From Clostridia bacterium (lineage in GTDB: Bacteria > Bacillota > Clostridia > UMGS1840 > HGM11507): a stretch of 64,000 bases of DNA. The position numbers and the translations under genes were made by a program. The stretch covers positions 176,324 through 240,323 of the forward strand of contig JAFQLQ010000031.1 of NCBI GenBank assembly GCA_017414505.1, written 5' to 3'. The notes under the pieces are model-generated. The model was given only the letters and a program-made list of their open reading frames with translations, was not told where the DNA came from and searched no databases. Below, piece after piece: positions 43,001-51,868 of the stretch (its first letter is position 1; each line of letters starts with the position of its first letter).

Positions 43001-46000
43001 ATGAAATTTAAGCGGTTAATATCTTTAATAACAGCATTATCCTGCTTACTGCAATTATTTGCAGTAAGCGGAGCATTTGCTGCAAACAATGTAGCAGCAT
43101 TAAATATAACAAACGGATTTTGTCAGTTTGAAGCTGAATGTGAAGAGGCTTTTGTGGCAGGAACCTATGTTGCGGAGAATAATTCTGAGGCTTCGGGCGG
43201 AAAGGTTATTATGCCGGATCGCGCAGGCGGCGTAAACACCGTTACAAATATAACTGCAACCGGCGAACTGTATTATAAAATAAATGTGGAAGAAACCGGG
43301 AGATATTATATCTGGGTACGTGTATTTGCACAGGACGCAGGTGCAAATTCCACATTTTTAGCAATGAATGATAATGAATTCAAATATCTTGCATTTGAAA
43401 ATTACGGTGAATGGGAATGGATGAAAATATATGCAGGGGAACTTCCTGCCGGCGAAAATTTTATCCGTTTTAATCACAGAGAGGTTCTGCTGAGATTTGA
43501 TAAATTTATTATTACATCGGATAAAACCTATACGCCTGTAAATATGGGCGAGAATATTACCGAAATGGAACCTGTTCAGCATTATAATCTTCCGCCCATT
43601 GTACCGACAATGGAGCATCCGAGAATAATGCTTAACAAAAATACTATTCCTGAAATTAAGAAAAATCTCGAACATTCCGAAAATGCAGAAATGTATAAGC
43701 TTACAAAACAGCGTGCAGCAATGGATACAGATGGTATGTTGCCCGAACCTGCCAACGGTGCGTCTAACAATCTGAATCTTGATGTATTGCTGTGTGCACA
43801 GTCTAATGCTTTTTTGTATCTTATGGATAACGATGTGAAAAAAGCTGAAAAAGCAATAACTGTAATAAAAAATTATCTTGCAACAGTAACTATGCAGGCG
43901 GGCGACCTTGCTCTTACACGTGAAGGCGGATACAGTCTGTATGTGGCAGGGCAGGTTTATGACTGGTGCTATGATTTGCTTACCGACGAGGATAAAGCAC
44001 ACTTTTATAAATATATAATAATTCATGCATATTCAATGGAAGTGGGATGGCCTCCCGTAAAGCAGAGAAATATTCACGACCACTCCTGTGAAAATCAGCT
44101 TTTCAGAGATTTGTTGTCGGCAGGAATAGCTCTATATGATGAATATCCCTATATTTATAATGAGGTAGCAGGACGTTTGTTTCAGGAAATAATTCCTGCA
44201 CGTAATTATGTTGCATCGTCTCAGAATTTCAGTCAGGGGGCTTCCTATGGTTCAGTTCGTCACTATTATGAACTATATGCAGAGGCTATTTTCCGTGGGA
44301 TGAATTACAGCATATTCAATGAAGATATGAAAAAATCAATGTTTACCAAGCTGTATGAACGTAATCCTGACGGACGTTTTATATCCTCCGGCGATAATGC
44401 GGAAGAATCTGATGCAACATATAATCTGAATCCTGCCAATCCGTTTTTCCTTGCGGGAAATCTGTTTGGAAACCCTTATTACAAGCAGGAGTTTTACAGA
44501 GAGGCTACAAACGGGATAAATAATAGATCTAATGTTTACGGAATAACTCCTGTTGAACATCTTATTATAAATGATGTTAATGTGGGAAGAAAATCTGTTA
44601 ATGAGCTTCCGCTTACACGTTACAGCGGGTTCCCAATGGGCAGACTTGTTGCAAGAACCGGATGGGACGAGGGGATAAATTCCAATACAGTAGTTGCAGC
44701 GATGAATTTTACTCAACTTTATGAAGCTAATCATCAGCATCTTGATTCAGGGCATTTTGATTTGTATTATAAAGGTGTTCTGGCGCTTGATTCGGGATTG
44801 TATCAGGGACTTCCGTTTGTTAAAGATAACGGCGAAATCGTAAATCAGGTTGGTTATGCATGCGATCACGATAGTTATTACCATAAAAATACTATTGCTC
44901 ATAATGCTATGCTGGTGTATAATAAAGATGAAAGTCTGCTTGATGTAAGTTCAATGGGAAGAGTGAATGATGGCGGTCAGATGGGTTCAGGTCGAAAAAC
45001 ACTTTATAATTATGAAGATTTATTTGATGATTATTATAAACGTGGTACTGTTCTTTCATATGATTTCGGTCCTGACCTTAAAAAGCCTGAGTATAGCTAC
45101 ATAAAAGCAGAAATTTCTCCTGCTTATGGCGAAAGACTTGAAAATTATACAAGGTCCTTTGTATTTCTTAATCTGGAGGATGAAACTTATCCGGCTGCAC
45201 TTATAGTATATGACGATATTACATCATCAGATAAGAATTATAAGAAAACCTGGCTGCTTCACAGTCAGGAGGAACCGCAGATAGATAAAAATACCGTAAC
45301 AATCAAAAGAACAGAGTTCGACTATAACGGCAGACTTATAAACGAAACTCTGCTTCCTGCTGATGGCAACAGAAGTATTACAAAAATCGGCGGACCGGGA
45401 AGAGAATTTGAAGTTAACGGAACAAACTGGCCGGCATATCCTTATAACAATACTGTTGAGGCAGGTAACTGGAGAATTGAGCTGTCACCTGTTGTACCGG
45501 CTCAGAATAATAAGTTTCTGAATGTAATTCAGGTTGGAGATAATGATGATACAATTGTACCTTTGAAATCCGAATTAATAAAAAACGATGATTTTGTAGG
45601 TGTGAAAATTAAGGACAGAGTTGTTCTTCTTAATTCAGCAGGAGCTACAGTAAAGGATAATGTGGAAATTAACCTTAAGAGCAGCAATGAAGAAATAAAA
45701 TATGTAGTGTGCGGTCTTGCTGCAGGTGAATGGAAAATTTATAAAAACAATACCGAAATTGCTGCAATTGAAGTGGAAGAAGGTCACGATTCTCTTACTT
45801 TTGATGCTAAATCGGGAAACTATACTTTAAAATGGAATTATAAATCAAATATCACCAAAAAAGATTATTCTGTCGAAGGAAATATAACCGATATGGGCAA
45901 ACCGGAAATGGGCATTAAGCTGAATTCACGTTATGAAACCTTTAAAAATCCGCCTGTTACAAAAAATGATATTTTATATCTTCCTGCAGAAGAATATTTT

Positions 46001-46681
46001 GAAAAGCTTGGCTTTGAAACTAAAACCGAAGATAATGTTGTAACTGCTGAGCACGAGCAGATTTCTTACAAGTTTAAAGCAGGGTGCGAAAATTGTCTGA
46101 TTGAAGAGAAGTATTTCACTCTTGGTGCGAAGTCTGAAATTATAAATTCTGTTTTATATTTTCCGTTCAACAAACTTGCAGAGCTTACTAACGATAAGGC
46201 TTTATATGATGCGGAATCGGATACATTAAGAATTACTTCAAATGTAATAAAATCAAATGATGTAGCTATTTTTAAATCGGATGATCCTAAACGTGTAAAT
46301 GTTAAAGAGGTCTATGCCGAAGCAGTTGGTGATGCATCCAATAACATCTATTTTACTGTTGACGGAAATAATGCAACCATATGGTCTAGAACAACAGAAC
46401 AATGGATTACTTATGAACTTGAGGAAGAGGTTAAGCTTGATAAAATAGCAATTTTCTGGAACGATGCAGGAAATCGTATTCAGTATTTTGATATTTTGTT
46501 CTCCTCCGATAACGAAAACTGGACAACAATTTTTGAAGGCAGTTCGGATGGCAAGAGTAAGGAATTTGAAAATATGAAAATTCCACAGGATGCACCGAAA
46601 GCAAAATACGTAAAACTTGTAGGTCACGGAACCAGCACCAAGGATATTATGGCAATCAAGCAGATCAGATTCTACAAGTAG
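43001..46681 (+). CDS. Secreted PL21-like heparinase II family lyase with CBMs
   Basis: The 1226-residue protein has a signal peptide (near AFA-ANN). Residues about 45-175 form a CBM6/35-like beta-sandwich (FEAECEEAFVAGTYVAENNS, ELPAGENFIRFNH). The lyase begins near 205 (MEHPRIMLNKNTIPEI), with an alpha-toroid (REGGYSLYVAGQVYDWCYDL, NIHDHSCENQLFRD) and the beta-part motif NHQHLDSGHFDLYYKGVLALDSG followed by YYHKNTIAHNAMLVYN, matching heparinase II. A stalk/CuAO-N-like domain lies near 970-1085 and an F5/8 type C-like discoidin domain near 1090-1226. It should cleave a uronate-containing glycan by elimination. No anchor is visible. Substrate (heparinoid, other GAG, alginate-like) is open. Confidence 0.85.
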   Translation: MKFKRLISLITALSCLLQLFAVSGAFAANNVAALNITNGFCQFEAECEEAFVAGTYVAENNSEASGGKVIMPDRAGGVNTVTNITATGELYYKINVEETGRYYIWVRVFAQDAGANSTFLAMNDNEFKYLAFENYGEWEWMKIYAGELPAGENFIRFNHREVLLRFDKFIITSDKTYTPVNMGENITEMEPVQHYNLPPIVPTMEHPRIMLNKNTIPEIKKNLEHSENAEMYKLTKQRAAMDTDGMLPEPANGASNNLNLDVLLCAQSNAFLYLMDNDVKKAEKAITVIKNYLATVTMQAGDLALTREGGYSLYVAGQVYDWCYDLLTDEDKAHFYKYIIIHAYSMEVGWPPVKQRNIHDHSCENQLFRDLLSAGIALYDEYPYIYNEVAGRLFQEIIPARNYVASSQNFSQGASYGSVRHYYELYAEAIFRGMNYSIFNEDMKKSMFTKLYERNPDGRFISSGDNAEESDATYNLNPANPFFLAGNLFGNPYYKQEFYREATNGINNRSNVYGITPVEHLIINDVNVGRKSVNELPLTRYSGFPMGRLVARTGWDEGINSNTVVAAMNFTQLYEANHQHLDSGHFDLYYKGVLALDSGLYQGLPFVKDNGEIVNQVGYACDHDSYYHKNTIAHNAMLVYNKDESLLDVSSMGRVNDGGQMGSGRKTLYNYEDLFDDYYKRGTVLSYDFGPDLKKPEYSYIKAEISPAYGERLENYTRSFVFLNLEDETYPAALIVYDDITSSDKNYKKTWLLHSQEEPQIDKNTVTIKRTEFDYNGRLINETLLPADGNRSITKIGGPGREFEVNGTNWPAYPYNNTVEAGNWRIELSPVVPAQNNKFLNVIQVGDNDDTIVPLKSELIKNDDFVGVKIKDRVVLLNSAGATVKDNVEINLKSSNEEIKYVVCGLAAGEWKIYKNNTEIAAIEVEEGHDSLTFDAKSGNYTLKWNYKSNITKKDYSVEGNITDMGKPEMGIKLNSRYETFKNPPVTKNDILYLPAEEYFEKLGFETKTEDNVVTAEHEQISYKFKAGCENCLIEEKYFTLGAKSEIINSVLYFPFNKLAELTNDKALYDAESDTLRITSNVIKSNDVAIFKSDDPKRVNVKEVYAEAVGDASNNIYFTVDGNNATIWSRTTEQWITYELEEEVKLDKIAIFWNDAGNRIQYFDILFSSDNENWTTIFEGSSDGKSKEFENMKIPQDAPKAKYVKLVGHGTSTKDIMAIKQIRFYK

Positions 46682-46696
46682 AGAGGGGACATTTAA

Positions 46697-48349
46697 TTGA
46701 AAAAAATCAGTACTGTTTTATGTATAATTTTAATATCAATGCTTTGTGTAAATGCTTTTGCTTCTGAAGTTAAGGTTGATATACAACGTGAAATTTCAGG
46801 CGATGTAATTAATAATACTGTAAGCATTACAGGTAATCTCGGAGAAGACCATGCACAAAGACCTGTTACGCTTACAATATATAATTCGAATACCTCAACC
46901 TCCGATGTCAGTAACATCAAATTTATTGAACAAACTGTTTCTGATTCCGCAGGGGCTGCTTCATTTAGCTGGAGCAGCTCCGAAGAGGGCGAATACAGCG
47001 TAAAAATAAGAAGCGGAGGATGTGAGCATTTTGTGGAAACATCTTTTGCGCTGATTGGAAAAACATATTACAACTCTGCTGTATCGGCATTTCAATCGGT
47101 AAAAACTCAGGATGATGTGTATTCTGCAATGGAAGAGTACGGTGAGAATATTGGGCTATATACGAAGTTTTACATCAGTATGGCTGATAAATCATCAGTT
47201 GCAAATATTATTATCGGTAAAAATGCTGATATTACATTTGAAAATTTAAACAATATTCTTAATCAGTCTATTGTTTTGGGATTCCTTAATTCAAATGAAC
47301 CCATAGTGGAAAAGAATAAGCTTATTGAGTATTATGACGAAAGTCTTTTTAAGCTTTCAGGTCAGCAGAATGCGGAAAATATATACAGCACATATAAAAA
47401 TGCTGAAGAAGCTTTTCAAGCAGAGGTTTTAAATAAAATTACAGGAAACGTTGATAGCTTCGATACATTCAGAGAAAATTTTAACGAAGCTGTGATATTA
47501 ACCGGAATAAATAAGCTTAAGAAAGATGAAGTTGACAAGCTTATTACCGAAAATAATGATTTTGTTGGATTTTCAGACTATGAAACACTTAGTATTGCAC
47601 AAAAAAGCTATATAATTTCAACTCTTATGACAAGCAACATAAATGATATGGATTCTTTACGTAAAGCTTATACAACTGCGCTTATAAACAACACCATGCA
47701 ACCTGTTGTAAGCGGAGGCAGACCGTCAGGTGGTGGCGGAGGCTCGTCGTTTCAATCTTCTGAAACATATCATAACAAACCTCTTGAAGTTATCGGAAAT
47801 TATGGGTTGTATAAAGATATAAACGAGGAACACTGGGCGTATCCGGCTGTTGAACATTTAAGTGAAAAAGGCATCATAAAGGGGTATGGTGACGGAAGTT
47901 TCGGTACTGAGAATAACATATCCAGAGCAGAATATATCAAGCTTTTAACAGTTGCGTTTAATATTCCTGTCAATGTTTCTGGAGCTGGCTATTCTGATGT
48001 TGACATAAAAGACTGGTATTATGATTATATAATGGCTGCAACCGGTGCAGGAATCTGCGAAGGATATGATAACGGGAATTTCGGACCGAATGAAAGTATA
48101 ACAAGAGAGGATATGGCAACAATTCTCTACAGACTCGCTTTGCAGAAAGCCCTGATTTCCTTTACAGAGGTTAATAAAAGCGTGTTTAAGGATATTGACA
48201 GCGTGAGTGATTATGCAAAAAACGGCGTTAATACTCTTGGTGTTGCAGGAATTATAAGCGGTGCAGGAGATGGAATGTTTATTCCCAAGGCTACAGCTAC
48301 TAGAGCAGAAGCAGCACAGCTTATTTACAATCTGCTTAGTAAACAGTAG
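46697..48349 (+). CDS. Surface protein with three SLH domains
   Basis: TTG start, set by GAGGGG 8 bases upstream; no ATG fits. The 550-residue protein has a signal peptide (near AFA-SEV), a beta-sandwich at about 25-115, a helical region at 120-335, a glycine-rich linker (GRPSGGGGGSS near 344), and three SLH repeats at about 371-425, 431-482 and 496-548 (FGTENNISRAEYIKLL, FGPNESITREDMATILYRL, FIPKATATRAEAAQLIYNL). SLH repeats bind secondary cell wall polymers, so it is fixed to the cell wall. It may act as a scaffold for glycan binding; no partner domain (cohesin/dockerin) is recognised. Confidence 0.88.
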   Translation: MKKISTVLCIILISMLCVNAFASEVKVDIQREISGDVINNTVSITGNLGEDHAQRPVTLTIYNSNTSTSDVSNIKFIEQTVSDSAGAASFSWSSSEEGEYSVKIRSGGCEHFVETSFALIGKTYYNSAVSAFQSVKTQDDVYSAMEEYGENIGLYTKFYISMADKSSVANIIIGKNADITFENLNNILNQSIVLGFLNSNEPIVEKNKLIEYYDESLFKLSGQQNAENIYSTYKNAEEAFQAEVLNKITGNVDSFDTFRENFNEAVILTGINKLKKDEVDKLITENNDFVGFSDYETLSIAQKSYIISTLMTSNINDMDSLRKAYTTALINNTMQPVVSGGRPSGGGGGSSFQSSETYHNKPLEVIGNYGLYKDINEEHWAYPAVEHLSEKGIIKGYGDGSFGTENNISRAEYIKLLTVAFNIPVNVSGAGYSDVDIKDWYYDYIMAATGAGICEGYDNGNFGPNESITREDMATILYRLALQKALISFTEVNKSVFKDIDSVSDYAKNGVNTLGVAGIISGAGDGMFIPKATATRAEAAQLIYNLLSKQ

Positions 48350-48366
48350 TCGGGAGGTAATGAAAT

Positions 48367-50883
48367 ATGAAACATAGTATAAAAATTATTCTTTTGACTC
48401 TGCTTATTATGTGTATATCTGCTGTTTGCGTGTCTGCTTACAGTGATGATACCGCATACCGACATCTTGTGAATATGAATCTTATGCAGTATAAAGGTGA
48501 AACATTTGAAAAAGATGATGTATTCACACGGGCAGAGCTTGCAATTGTAATTTCAGGGATTTACGGTGAAATTACAGATTTTACAAAGTATTTTAATGAT
48601 GTAAATAATAAAACTTTCGGAGCGGTTGAAATATCCGCCTGTGCGAAGCTTGAAATTATGGTAGGCGACGGAGATAAAAATTTTCGTCCCGATGAACCGG
48701 TAAGTGCAGCTGAGTTGGCAAAGGTGTTAACCGATATGTTGGGATATAAGCCGAGAGCTGAAATAAACGGCGGTTATCCTTACGGATATTTTGCTGTTGC
48801 ATCCGGCCTGGGACTTTATGAAAATATTGACAGTAATACAGAGTCCCTTTTGTGCCGTGAAGCGGCTGAAATGATATTCAGAGCACTTAAAAGCAAAGTC
48901 CTTGTTCAGACCGGATACGGTGAAAAAAACACCTGGACAGAATCAGAAGAAACTCTGATGCGAAGAATGATGAAGCTTGACTATATCAAAGGTATAGTTG
49001 ATGCAACTCCTTTGGCACAGCTCAAATTTAATATTGAAAAACGTTATATATCAATAAACGGTTTTAGCTGTGAGCCTTCAGGCGATGAAGATTATTTTCT
49101 GCTTGGTCATAAAGTTGAAGCAGTCTATACAGCTGATGAAGATAAAAACACTAAAGCAATAAGTGTTATCAGTATTGATGACAGTAACATTATGTCGTTG
49201 TATCCCAAAGATATTGAATCGGTTGGAGAAAACGAAATAACTTACATAAAAGGTAATGCTTTGACAGGAAGAAAGCTTAAGATTTCTCCGGATGCAAGCT
49301 GGTTTTTAAATTATGAACCTGTTTTAACTTATGATATGAACGACTTTGTGAAGCTGGACAGCGGTAAACTGACACTTATTGATACTGATAATAACGGAAC
49401 TTACGAGAATATACTTGTTTTTGCTTATGATGTGTATGTATTTGATAAAGTTTCGAGTGATGTTATTGTTGATATATCCGGCAGAAACAAGCTGGATTTG
49501 AAATCCAACACAATTGAAAAAACAATAGTACGAAATGCAGATGGTAAGATAATAAATTTAGACAGTATCAAGCAATATAATGTTATTTCCGTTGTTACTC
49601 ATAATGAAATATGCGAAATCAATGTGTGTGAAAGCGCTGTTTCAGGCTATCCGTCTGTATCACAAAATAACATAATTGTTGACGGAAAAGAATATAAAAT
49701 TTCAGATTTTCTTATGAGAATTATGCCTGCTGACATAAGCGGGAATATGGCTACAGTATATCTGGATATATCGGGAACTGCTTTTTATATGGATTTAATT
49801 GCTGATTTATCTGATCAATTCGGATATCTGGTAAATCTGAAGAAGAATACGGGAATTTCTGAGAGTATCAATGCTAAAATATATACTTCAAACGGAAAAT
49901 TTACTACCTTGTCCTTTGCGGAAAAAGTAATTTTAAACGGAAATTCGGTTAGTGATATTATTTACGCACTAAGTGAAAACGGAAGTGTTAAACATCAGCT
50001 TATTAAATATACGCTCGATAAGGACGGAAAAATTAAAAGTGTCTATACAGCGGCAGAAGAGCTTGCTTCTATGGAAAACGGATTTTATAAAAGCTATTCC
50101 AATCCGAATAATACATTGCTTGAATATATGGGAGGAATAAAATCTTTTGGTGGAATTGTATATCTGGATGATGCAACAAAAATTATTCATATTCCCGATG
50201 ATATAACCGATGAAGAGCATTTTGAGTTATTAACACATAAACAGCTTATGACAGACAATTATAATGTAGAAGCCTATAATAATTCAAAAGCGACCGCTAT
50301 TGCGGAATATATTATAATTAAAGGCGATATTCCTTATGTTACATATGATAGCAGAATGGCTGTTGTACTTAAGCTTATAAAGAGCATAGATAACGGCGAA
50401 GTGGTTGATGCAATTGAATATTATCAGGCAGGATCGGTTGTTACCGGTATTGTCGATAAAGATGTTGATATCAGCGGGATAACGGAAGGAAGCGTTTGTC
50501 GTTTAGGACTTGATAGCAGTAATAAGATTATGGAAATAATATCTTATTATGATGTAAAACAAAATTTATATACAGGGACAGCAAATCCAACGGGAGTGTA
50601 TCAGAATTCTGACAGAATTGCGTTTGGCACAGTTGCTGATATAATCGGTGATATTATGAGGTTTACAACATTGGATGAAAGCAGAATTCCGGATACTTCT
50701 TCAGTGAACAGATTTGAGGGATACAAGCTATCCGGATTTTACGATATAGCTATTGTAAATTACAATGGTACCGGTATTACGGCAACCAAGGGAAGAGTTG
50801 AAGATGTCAGCAGATTTGATAAAGTTATTGTCCAGACCCGTTCGGGTACACCGAATGTAATGTTTATAATCAGGAGGACATAA
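48367..50883 (+). CDS. SLH-type surface protein with large novel C-terminal region
   Basis: The 838-residue protein has a signal peptide (near VSA-YSD) and an N-terminal SLH region at about 25-185 (FEKDDVFTRAELAIVISGIYG, FRPDEPVSAAELAKVL and a third degenerate copy with LLCREAAEMIFRAL). The remaining 640 residues form repeated beta-rich segments with DSGKLTLIDTDNNGTYENILVF and VDGKEYKISDF but match no family I know. It lies directly behind the three-SLH protein, so both are probably wall-bound. Function unknown; the C-terminal region is a candidate for glycan contact. Confidence 0.7.
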   Translation: MKHSIKIILLTLLIMCISAVCVSAYSDDTAYRHLVNMNLMQYKGETFEKDDVFTRAELAIVISGIYGEITDFTKYFNDVNNKTFGAVEISACAKLEIMVGDGDKNFRPDEPVSAAELAKVLTDMLGYKPRAEINGGYPYGYFAVASGLGLYENIDSNTESLLCREAAEMIFRALKSKVLVQTGYGEKNTWTESEETLMRRMMKLDYIKGIVDATPLAQLKFNIEKRYISINGFSCEPSGDEDYFLLGHKVEAVYTADEDKNTKAISVISIDDSNIMSLYPKDIESVGENEITYIKGNALTGRKLKISPDASWFLNYEPVLTYDMNDFVKLDSGKLTLIDTDNNGTYENILVFAYDVYVFDKVSSDVIVDISGRNKLDLKSNTIEKTIVRNADGKIINLDSIKQYNVISVVTHNEICEINVCESAVSGYPSVSQNNIIVDGKEYKISDFLMRIMPADISGNMATVYLDISGTAFYMDLIADLSDQFGYLVNLKKNTGISESINAKIYTSNGKFTTLSFAEKVILNGNSVSDIIYALSENGSVKHQLIKYTLDKDGKIKSVYTAAEELASMENGFYKSYSNPNNTLLEYMGGIKSFGGIVYLDDATKIIHIPDDITDEEHFELLTHKQLMTDNYNVEAYNNSKATAIAEYIIIKGDIPYVTYDSRMAVVLKLIKSIDNGEVVDAIEYYQAGSVVTGIVDKDVDISGITEGSVCRLGLDSSNKIMEIISYYDVKQNLYTGTANPTGVYQNSDRIAFGTVADIIGDIMRFTTLDESRIPDTSSVNRFEGYKLSGFYDIAIVNYNGTGITATKGRVEDVSRFDKVIVQTRSGTPNVMFIIRRT

Positions 50884-50885
50884 AA

Positions 50886-51866
50886 ATGTTTAAAATTTGT
50901 ATTATCGGATGCGGAGCTATGTCCGACCTTGTCCATGGAGATTCTCTGAAAAAATATGCAGAAGAAAATAAGGATACAAGGTTGTGCGGATGTTGTGATT
51001 TAGATGCCGAGCGTGCTGAAGTTTATCGTCAAAAATATGGATTTGAACATAGTTATACTGATTATAAGTTAATGCTTGATTCTGAGAAACCAGATGCGGT
51101 ATGCATTGTATCTCCGGTTAATACAACGGCAGAACTTTCGTGCGACGTTATGAAAAGAGGTTATCCCGTTATTATGGAAAAGCCTCCCGGAATGAACTTA
51201 GTGGAGGTTGAGCAGATAGTTAATGCTTCAAAAAAATATGATAAGCTTGCGATGGCGGCATTTAACCGCAGATATATGCCTCTTCTGTCTCATGCTAAAA
51301 AAATAATAGATAAATTCAGCAATATAAGCAGCATATACTACACAATGGTGAGATACAGAAGGTACGATGAAGATTTTTCTACTACTACCATTCATGCAAT
51401 TGATGCTGTAAGATATTTATCAGGAAGCGATTATAAAAGTGTTAACCTTTCTTACCAGCAGGTTGAAGGACAACGTGAGAATGTTGAAAATATATATCTT
51501 GATGCCGTGATGAAGTCCGGAACCAGAGTTCATATTGATTTTGTTGTGGCAGCAGGAATTCAAATGGAAAAATTTACTGTTAATGGCTTTGATAATACCC
51601 TTGATGTTTATCTTCCTTTTGGAGCCTCTCCCGGCGGATGGCTGAAGCATTATTATAATAATAGCCCGGCTATTGAAGTTGTGGGTAAAAAAGATGTTCC
51701 TGATTTTATAAGTCAGGGGTTTTACGATGAAAACAGAATCTTTTTTGAAAATGTAAAAAAAGATAAAAGTTGTAATAACAGCGATATTCATAACGCATAT
51801 TCTGCGGTGGAAATTGCTGAGGCGATAAGAAAAAGAAAATCGAATGTTGATATAATTTGGGAGTGA
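50886..51866 (+). CDS. Gfo/Idh/MocA family NAD(P)-dependent oxidoreductase
   Basis: The 326-residue cytoplasmic protein has a Rossmann motif IIGCGAMSDLVHGDSL, the family EKPPGMNLVEVEQIV with the catalytic Lys, and TTTIHAIDAVRYLSG carrying the active His. The family oxidises or epimerises sugars, cyclitols and uronates; some make keto intermediates used by non-hydrolytic glycosidases. The start lies 2 bases after the SLH protein with its ribosome binding site inside that gene (CAGGAGG). Substrate presumably an imported sugar of this locus. Confidence 0.88.
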   Translation: MFKICIIGCGAMSDLVHGDSLKKYAEENKDTRLCGCCDLDAERAEVYRQKYGFEHSYTDYKLMLDSEKPDAVCIVSPVNTTAELSCDVMKRGYPVIMEKPPGMNLVEVEQIVNASKKYDKLAMAAFNRRYMPLLSHAKKIIDKFSNISSIYYTMVRYRRYDEDFSTTTIHAIDAVRYLSGSDYKSVNLSYQQVEGQRENVENIYLDAVMKSGTRVHIDFVVAAGIQMEKFTVNGFDNTLDVYLPFGASPGGWLKHYYNNSPAIEVVGKKDVPDFISQGFYDENRIFFENVKKDKSCNNSDIHNAYSAVEIAEAIRKRKSNVDIIWE

Positions 51867-51868
51867 AA

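Noticed and set aside
43358..44026. Open frame of 222 codons opposite the large lyase gene
   Set aside because: Ile/Phe/Cys-rich antisense shadow of a gene with clear domains.
46697..50883. Cellulosome-type scaffold with cohesin or dockerin
   Set aside because: No calcium-binding duplicated dockerin motif or cohesin-like domain in these or the neighbouring proteins.
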